Source: Frankiaceae bacterium
GTDB taxonomy: Bacteria; Actinomycetota; Actinomycetes; JAFAQI01
Direction: 5' to 3'
Assembly (NCBI GenBank): GCA_030840615.1
Contig: JAVEEE010000502.1
Coordinates: 1 to 6,548, forward strand
Length of the DNA stretch: 6,548 bases
A program made the position numbers and the translations under genes. The notes beneath the pieces were generated by a model. That model did not search any database. It saw only the letters and a program-made list of their open reading frames with translations, and was not told the origin of the DNA. Positions 1 through 4,291 of this stretch are shown here, in pieces; the stretch's first letter is position 1; each line of letters starts with the position of its first letter.

Positions 1-1
1 G

Positions 2-574
2 AGCGGCGGCGCGCGGATCATCTCCGTGCTGACCGAGCAACGACGGTTTCACGGAAGCCTCGACGATCTGGTCGCTGTGCGCCGGGTCGTCGACGTGCCG
101 GTGCTACGTAAGGACTTCATCGTCTCGCCCTACCAGATCTGGGAAGCTCGTGCGCACGGGGCGGACCTCGTCCTGCTGATCGTGGCCGCGCTGGAACAGA
201 ACGTCCTCGTCGCGCTGCTGGAGCGGACGGAGAGCCTCGGCATGGCCGCCCTCGTCGAGGTGCACGACACCGAGGAAGCCGCCCGCGCCGTCGACGCCGG
301 TGCGCGCATCATCGGTGTCAACGCCCGCAACTTGCGAACGCTCGACGTCGATCGCGAGGCGTTCACCGCCGTGGCGCCGGCGTTGCCCGACCACGTCGTC
401 AAGGTCGCGGAGAGTGGTGTTCGCGGGCCGCATGACCTTCTTGCCTACGCCGCCGCCGGCGCCGATGCGGTCCTGGTCGGCGAGGGCCTGGTCAAGCACA
501 ACGACCCGCGGCAGGCGGTTGCCGACCTGGTCGCGGCAGGCGCACACCCCGCGGCTCGGCACGTCTCGCCATGA
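2..574 (+). CDS. trpC: Indole-3-glycerol-phosphate synthase, 5'-truncated by window edge
   Basis: Converts 1-(2-carboxyphenylamino)-1-deoxyribulose 5-phosphate to indole-3-glycerol phosphate, the fourth step from chorismate to tryptophan, in the cytoplasm. The frame is already open at base 2; 190 residues are visible. The family is usually about 260-275 residues, so some 70-85 N-terminal residues, including the first catalytic Lys/Glu region, lie outside the window. Visible beta/alpha-barrel motifs, numbered from the first visible codon: SVLTE (8-12), LRKDFI with the catalytic Lys at 37, YQIWEARA (44-51), ALVEVH with the active-site Glu at 86, GVNARNL with the conserved Asn at 107, AESGV with Glu137/Ser138, and a late LVGEGLV phosphate-binding strand. 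These match the family's catalytic set in order. The GTG at 26 is an internal valine codon, not a start. The stop TGA (572-574) overlaps the trpB ATG in ATGA, which suggests translational coupling. The identification is very secure; nothing is broken in the visible part. Confidence 0.97.
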   Translation, partial: SGGARIISVLTEQRRFHGSLDDLVAVRRVVDVPVLRKDFIVSPYQIWEARAHGADLVLLIVAALEQNVLVALLERTESLGMAALVEVHDTEEAARAVDAGARIIGVNARNLRTLDVDREAFTAVAPALPDHVVKVAESGVRGPHDLLAYAAAGADAVLVGEGLVKHNDPRQAVADLVAAGAHPAARHVSP

Positions 575-1803
575 GCGTTCCCGACAGCGCCGGACGGTTC
601 GGACCGTACGGCGGTCGCTACGTCCCCGAGGCACTCGTCGCCGCACTCGATGAGCTGACCGCCGCCTACGAGAAGGCGATGACGGACGAGGACTTCCAAG
701 GCGAGTTCCACCGGCTGCTCCGCGACTACGCGGGGCGCCCGTCGCTGCTGTACGACGCGACGCGGCTCAGTGCCGAGATAGGTGCCCGCGTGCTGCTCAA
801 GCGCGAGGACCTGAATCACACCGGTGCACACAAGATCAACAATGTGTTGGGTCAGGCGTTGCTCACGCAACGGATGGGCAAGTCGCGGGTCATCGCGGAG
901 ACGGGTGCGGGCCAGCACGGCGTGGCCACCGCGACGGCGGCCGCGTTGTTCGGCCTCGAGTGCGTCGTCTACATGGGTGAGGTCGACACCGAACGCCAGG
1001 CACTCAACGTCGCTCGGATGCGGCTGCTGGGCGCAACCGTCGTGCCGGTGACGAGTGGCTCGCGCACGTTGAAAGACGCGATGAACGAGGCTTTCCGCGA
1101 CTGGGTGACGAACGTCGACGACACGCACTACGTGATCGGTTCGGTGGGTGGCCCGCATCCATTTCCAGTGATGGTCCGGGACTTCGCGTCGGTGATCGGC
1201 GTCGAGGCCCGGGAGCAGTGCCTGGGTCTGCTCGGCCGCCTTCCGGACGCCGTCATCGCGTGTGTCGGCGGCGGCTCCAACGCGATGGGCATCTTTCACT
1301 CGTTCATCGCGGACGAGTCGGTGCGCCTGTTCGGTTTCGAGGCGGGCGGCGAGGGCGTCGAGACCGGCCGGCACGCCGCCACGTTGACCGGTGGCTCGCC
1401 CGGTGTCCTGCACGGCGCGCGGTCCTACGTGTTGCAAGACGACGACGGTCAGACGCTGGAGTCGCATTCGATCTCGGCCGGCCTGGACTATCCAGGTGTC
1501 GGGCCGGAGCACGCCTGGCTGCACGACACCGGTCGGGCGACCTATGCGTCGGTGACCGACGCCGAAGCGATGGCCGCTTTCGAGCTGTTGTGCCGCACCG
1601 AGGGCATCATCCCGGCGATCGAGACCGCGCACGCCCTCGCCGGGGCGCAACGGGTGGCGAGCGAGCTGGGGTCGGACGCCGTGTTGCTCGTCAACCTGTC
1701 GGGTCGCGGCGACAAGGACGTCGCGACCGCCGGACGCTGGTTCGGCCTGCTCGGGGAGGCGGACGCCGAAGGACCCGGCGAGAACCTCAACCCCGACGCA
1801 TGA
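571..1803 (+). CDS. trpB: Tryptophan synthase beta subunit
   Basis: PLP enzyme that condenses indole, received from TrpA through the alpha2beta2 tunnel, with L-serine to give tryptophan. It has 410 residues, a normal length for the TrpB1 type. N-terminal GPYGGRYVPE (11-20) is followed by the PLP-lysine motif HTGAHKINN with Lys88, ETGAGQHG with catalytic Glu110, the serine-site loop SVGGPHPFP, the PLP phosphate cup CVGGGSN (231-237), GLDYPGVGP with Asp306 (equivalent to the Salmonella Asp305 that orders the closed state), EGIIPAIE, and LSGRGDKD with Ser377, which contacts the PLP ring nitrogen. All key residues are present. The ATG at 571 overlaps the trpC stop and no Shine-Dalgarno sequence lies just upstream, so initiation probably relies on coupling to trpC translation. 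No small trpX/trpM-type gene lies between trpC and trpB, unlike in Streptomyces. The stop overlaps the trpA start in the same ATGA fashion, as expected for subunits made in equal amounts. Confidence 0.99.
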   Translation: MSVPDSAGRFGPYGGRYVPEALVAALDELTAAYEKAMTDEDFQGEFHRLLRDYAGRPSLLYDATRLSAEIGARVLLKREDLNHTGAHKINNVLGQALLTQRMGKSRVIAETGAGQHGVATATAAALFGLECVVYMGEVDTERQALNVARMRLLGATVVPVTSGSRTLKDAMNEAFRDWVTNVDDTHYVIGSVGGPHPFPVMVRDFASVIGVEAREQCLGLLGRLPDAVIACVGGGSNAMGIFHSFIADESVRLFGFEAGGEGVETGRHAATLTGGSPGVLHGARSYVLQDDDGQTLESHSISAGLDYPGVGPEHAWLHDTGRATYASVTDAEAMAAFELLCRTEGIIPAIETAHALAGAQRVASELGSDAVLLVNLSGRGDKDVATAGRWFGLLGEADAEGPGENLNPDA

Positions 1804-2609
1804 GCAGCGGCGCTGCCTTCGTCCGTGCCCGCGGCGAGGATCGCGCTGCGCTGGTCGGCTACCTGCCGGCCGGCTTCCCGTCGTATGACGGTTGTGTTGC
1901 GGCGTTGCGGGCGATGGTCGCCGCCGGAGTCGACATCGTCGAGGTCGGCCTTCCCTACAGCGATCCGGTGATCGACGGCCCGACGATCCAGGCCGCGGCC
2001 GACGTCGCGTTGCGCAACGGCACCCGTACGACGGACGTGCTGCGCACCGTGGAGGCGGTCGCGGCAACGGGCGCGGCTGTCGTCGTGATGACCTACTGGA
2101 ACCCGGTGCTGCGTTACGGACCGGAGCGGTTCGCGCGTGACCTGCGTGCCGCCGGGGGCCAGGGCCTCATCACTCCCGACCTGATCCCGGAAGAGGCGGG
2201 GGAGTGGCTCACCGCATCCGATGACAACGGCCTCGACCGGATCTTCCTCGTCGCGCCGTCCTCCGGCGACGGCCGGATCGCGAGCACGGTCGCCGAGTGC
2301 CGCGGCTGGGTCTACGCCGCGTCGACCATGGGCGTGACCGGCGCCCGGGACGCGACATCGGCGGTGGCTCCGGCCCTTGTCGACCGCGTGCGGGCCGCGA
2401 CCGACCTGCCGGTCGGGGTCGGGCTCGGTGTGTCCAACGGCGCGCAGGCTGCCGAGGTCGCCGCCTACGCCGACGGCGTCATCGTCGGGTCGGCGTTCGT
2501 CCGGCGGCTGCTCGACGCGGACAGCGAGCAGGCCGGTGCGACGTCGGTGGGGGAGCTGGCCGGCGAGCTCGCCGCCGGCGTCCGCCGCCAACGGTCTGAC
2601 CGCCGGTAA
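1800..2609 (+). CDS. trpA: Tryptophan synthase alpha subunit
   Basis: Cleaves indole-3-glycerol phosphate to indole and glyceraldehyde 3-phosphate; indole passes to TrpB inside the complex. It has 269 residues, the usual length for this TIM-barrel family. GYLPAGFP (20-27) opens the barrel; EVGLPYSDPVIDGP supplies catalytic Glu48 and Asp59 (Glu49/Asp60 in E. coli); MTYWNP and LITPDLIPEEA are the actinobacterial-style strand motifs; the mobile loop 6 GVTGAR is at about 178-183; GLGVSN (208-213) and VGSAFV (from 229) form the phosphate site. The start was placed at the ATG (1800) that overlaps the trpB stop. The same frame stays open far upstream, back to 1218, but that extension lies inside trpB and has no family match. 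The nearest purine-rich stretch is too far upstream to act as a Shine-Dalgarno, which again points to coupling. The TAA stop is 9 bases before lgt. Confidence 0.98.
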   Translation: MSSGAAFVRARGEDRAALVGYLPAGFPSYDGCVAALRAMVAAGVDIVEVGLPYSDPVIDGPTIQAAADVALRNGTRTTDVLRTVEAVAATGAAVVVMTYWNPVLRYGPERFARDLRAAGGQGLITPDLIPEEAGEWLTASDDNGLDRIFLVAPSSGDGRIASTVAECRGWVYAASTMGVTGARDATSAVAPALVDRVRAATDLPVGVGLGVSNGAQAAEVAAYADGVIVGSAFVRRLLDADSEQAGATSVGELAGELAAGVRRQRSDRR

Positions 2610-2612
2610 CCT
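2607..2612 (+). promoter_or_regulatory. Possible -10 element of a leaderless lgt promoter
   Basis: TAACCT fits the actinobacterial sigma-A -10 pattern TANNNT. It ends 6 bases before the lgt GTG, so transcription would begin on or next to the start codon and give a leaderless mRNA, which is common in actinobacteria. No Shine-Dalgarno precedes lgt, which agrees with this. I see no convincing -35 hexamer at the usual spacing. The first bases are also the trpA stop codon TAA, so the match may be partly accidental. Confidence 0.27.
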
Positions 2613-2618
2613 CTGGGC

Positions 2619-3485
2619 GTGCTGCTGGCGTCGATCCCGAGTCCGTCTCGCGGCGTCATCCACATCGGGCCACTGCCGCTGCGCGCTTACGCGCTCTGCA
2701 TCATCGCGGGCATTCTCGTCGCCGTAGTCGTCGGTGAGCGTCGGCTCCAGGCGCGCGGAGCACGACGCGGTGCCGTCGCCGACATCGCCACCTGGGCGGT
2801 GCCCTTCGGCCTCATCGGCGCGCGGATCTACCACGTCGCCACCGACCCCGAGCTCTACTGGGGCGCCAACGGCCAGGGCACCAAGGCCGCCCTGGAGATC
2901 TGGCACGGCGGCCTGGGCATCTGGGGCGCGATCGCGGGTGGCGCTCTCGGTGCCTGGATCGGTTGCCGTCGCGCCGGAGTGGCGTTCCCGGACTTCGCTG
3001 ACGCCCTCGCGCCCGGTCTCGCGCTCGCGCAAGCGGTCGGTCGCTTCGGCAACTACTTCAACCAGGAGCTCTACGGCCGTCGTACCGACCTGCCCTGGGG
3101 AGTGAAGATCGACCCCGCGCACCAACCGAGCGGTTCGACGAGCACGCACGCGCTCACCTACCACCCCACCTTCCTCTACGAGTCCCTGTGGGACGTCGGT
3201 GTCGCGCTGCTCGTGATCTGGGCCGACCGGCGGTTCCGGCTCGGCCGCGGCAAGGCGTTCGCCCTCTACGCCGCCGCCTACACCGTCGGCCGGTTCTGGA
3301 TCGAGGCGCTGCGTGTGGACGACACGCACCGGTTCCTCGGGTTGCGACTCAACGACTGGACCAGCATCGTCGTCTTCGTCGTCGCCGCGGGTTTCCTCGT
3401 GCTGCGCCGCCGGGCCGACCCGCCGGACCCGGATGCCCCGCGTGACGACGGCGACCCGGCGGAGAAACGTACGCTGCAGGCATGA
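2619..3485 (+). CDS. lgt: Prolipoprotein diacylglyceryl transferase
   Basis: Integral membrane enzyme that transfers diacylglycerol from phosphatidylglycerol to the lipobox cysteine of prolipoproteins, the first step of lipoprotein maturation. It has 288 residues, close to E. coli Lgt (about 291). The N-terminus IPSPSRGV...GPLPLRAYA is the typical actinobacterial opening. Then come GARIYHV, WHGGLGIWGA with the essential-type His96, the Lgt signature GRFGNYFNQE (141-150) with Arg142, HPTFLYES, and GRFWIEALRVD (224-234). About seven hydrophobic helices are visible, near residues 19-38, 51-68, 95-115, 122-140, 192-207, 214-230 and 243-262, followed by a charged, proline-rich cytoplasmic tail of about 25 residues. 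The GTG start is forced: the frame is closed by the trpA TAA only four codons upstream, and no ATG or GTG follows before the conserved region. There is no Shine-Dalgarno. lgt follows trpA in many actinobacteria, including Mycobacterium tuberculosis. The stop overlaps the next gene's ATG. Confidence 0.97.
   Translation: MLLASIPSPSRGVIHIGPLPLRAYALCIIAGILVAVVVGERRLQARGARRGAVADIATWAVPFGLIGARIYHVATDPELYWGANGQGTKAALEIWHGGLGIWGAIAGGALGAWIGCRRAGVAFPDFADALAPGLALAQAVGRFGNYFNQELYGRRTDLPWGVKIDPAHQPSGSTSTHALTYHPTFLYESLWDVGVALLVIWADRRFRLGRGKAFALYAAAYTVGRFWIEALRVDDTHRFLGLRLNDWTSIVVFVVAAGFLVLRRRADPPDPDAPRDDGDPAEKRTLQA
3470..3475 (+). promoter_or_regulatory. Possible -10 element of a leaderless VIT-gene promoter
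   Basis: TACGCT fits TANNNT and ends 6 bases before the ATG of the VIT-family gene, the same spacing as the motif before lgt. The gene has no well-placed Shine-Dalgarno: a GGAG at 3461-3464 is 17 bases from the ATG, too far. A GTGAC-like -35 at 3442-3447 would leave a 22-base spacer, which is longer than usual. The site lies inside the lgt coding sequence, so it could be a chance match. Confidence 0.27.
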
Positions 3486-4207
3486 CGGAGACGGCGGTCG
3501 CGAGCTCCAAGGCGGAAGTGCATCACAGCCACCGGGACGTCGCCGGCGGCTGGTTGCGGCCATCGGTCTTCGGCGCGATGGACGGTCTTGTCTCGAATGT
3601 CGCCCTCATCAGTGGTGTGGCGGCAGCGGCCGGCACGCATGTGCACGTCGTACTGATCACCGGTCTCGCCGGTCTGCTGGCCGGATCGTTCTCCATGGCC
3701 GTCGGCGAGTGGACGTCGGTCAACTCGCAGACGGAGCTCGTGCGCGCTGAGATCGACAAGGAGCGGCGCGAGCTCCACCACCGGCCCGAGGCCGAGCAGG
3801 CGGAGCTCGCCGCGCTTTACGTGAGCAGGGGTGTGAGCCGTGACCTCGCCACCCAGGTCGCTCGGCAGCTGTCGCGCAACCCGGAGTCGCTGTGGCGCAT
3901 CCACGTGCGCGAGGAACTGGGTGTCGACCCCGACGCGCTGCCCTCGCCCTACGTCGCCGCGGCCTCCTCGCTGCTCTCGTTTGCGTTCGGCGCGTTCCTG
4001 CCGCTGCTCCCGTACGTTGCGGGCGCGCACCACCTCTGGATGTCATTGGTGTTGGCCGCGGTCGCGCTCAGCGGCCTCGGTGCCGCCGTCGCCCACTTCA
4101 CCGAACGACCGCTCTGGCTCGGCGCGCTCCGCCAGCTCGCGCTGGGCGCAGCGGCTGCGGCCATCACCTACGGCGTGGGAAGCGCCTTCGGCGTCGGTCT
4201 GAGCTAG
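3482..4207 (+). CDS. VIT1/CCC1-family transporter, probably Fe2+/Mn2+
   Basis: Membrane protein of the vacuolar iron transporter family, whose characterised members move Fe2+ or Mn2+ out of the cytosol, often by proton exchange. It has 241 residues, normal for bacterial members. The N-terminus has a histidine-rich HHSHRDV motif (14-20). TM1 (about 28-50) carries the family motif FGAMDGLVSN with Asp34; TM2 (about 56-78) carries AGLLAGSFSMAVGEW with Met72 and Glu76, candidates for the ion path by analogy with plant VIT1. A charged, helical cytoplasmic segment (about 79-155), rich in Glu and including REELGVDP, matches the family's metal-binding region. Three further helices follow near 156-178, 185-204 and 214-237. 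The ATG overlaps the lgt stop (ATGA). An in-frame GTG at 3518 would remove part of the N-terminus and has no better ribosome site. Metal specificity and transport direction cannot be read from sequence. The family call is strong; the iron/manganese role is inferred. Confidence 0.93.
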   Translation: MTETAVASSKAEVHHSHRDVAGGWLRPSVFGAMDGLVSNVALISGVAAAAGTHVHVVLITGLAGLLAGSFSMAVGEWTSVNSQTELVRAEIDKERRELHHRPEAEQAELAALYVSRGVSRDLATQVARQLSRNPESLWRIHVREELGVDPDALPSPYVAAASSLLSFAFGAFLPLLPYVAGAHHLWMSLVLAAVALSGLGAAVAHFTERPLWLGALRQLALGAAAAAITYGVGSAFGVGLS

Positions 4208-4215
4208 CGCTCATG

Positions 4216-4221
4216 TAATCT
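4216..4221 (+). promoter_or_regulatory. Possible -10 element of the gltB promoter
   Basis: TAATCT fits TANNNT and sits in the only AT-richer patch of the 84-base gap between the VIT gene and gltB. Transcription would start near 4228, leaving a leader of about 64 bases. No clear -35 hexamer is seen 16-18 bases upstream, in the end of the VIT gene. This is the only gap in the window large enough to hold a separate promoter outside coding sequence, and gltB often has its own nitrogen-responsive control, so the placement is plausible but unproven. Confidence 0.35.
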
Positions 4222-4241
4222 GTGGGTCGCACGAGGGCCGA

Positions 4242-4279
4242 CGTCGTCCCGCTGCGCCACCGCACCAGTCGAGACGACG
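4242..4279 (+). promoter_or_regulatory. Possible stem-loop in the gltB leader
   Basis: CGTCGTC (4242-4248) is exactly complementary to GACGACG (4273-4279). Inside the loop, TGCG (4253-4256) can pair with CGCA (4261-4264) around a CCAC tetraloop. The right arm ends at the first base of the weak ribosome binding site, so the fold could limit ribosome access. GTC/GAC repeats are common in this genome, so a chance pairing is quite possible. It has no T-run and does not look like a terminator. Confidence 0.18.
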
Positions 4280-4283
4280 GGAA
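4279..4283 (+). promoter_or_regulatory. Weak ribosome binding site of gltB
   Basis: GGGAA lies 8 bases before the gltB ATG, a suitable distance, though it matches AGGAGG only partly. It is the best-placed Shine-Dalgarno-like sequence at any complete gene start in the window. It supports the ATG at 4292, which is also the only ATG, GTG or TTG in frame after the upstream TAG at 4205. Confidence 0.4.
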
Positions 4284-4291
4284 CGATCGCC

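Noticed and set aside
1218..1799. Upstream extension of the trpA frame, giving a 463-residue protein
   Set aside because: The extra residues come from inside trpB in another frame and resemble no family. TrpA normally begins just before the GYLPAGFP motif, which fits the ATG at 1800.
445..2067. Long antisense open frame (540 codons) across trpC, trpB and trpA
   Set aside because: It lies opposite well-supported trp genes. Its translation is low-complexity, rich in Arg, Gly, Ala and Asp, with no recognisable motif. Long antisense frames are expected at this GC content.
1542..3563. Antisense open frame of 673 codons across trpB, trpA and lgt
   Set aside because: It spans three genuine genes and their junctions on the other strand. 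The translation is Arg/Asp/Gly-rich with no domain pattern. It is a GC-driven shadow.
4201..4212. Short inverted repeat GAGC-TAGC-GCTC at the VIT gene stop as a terminator
   Set aside because: The stem is only 4 base pairs and no T-run follows. It is too weak to call a Rho-independent terminator.
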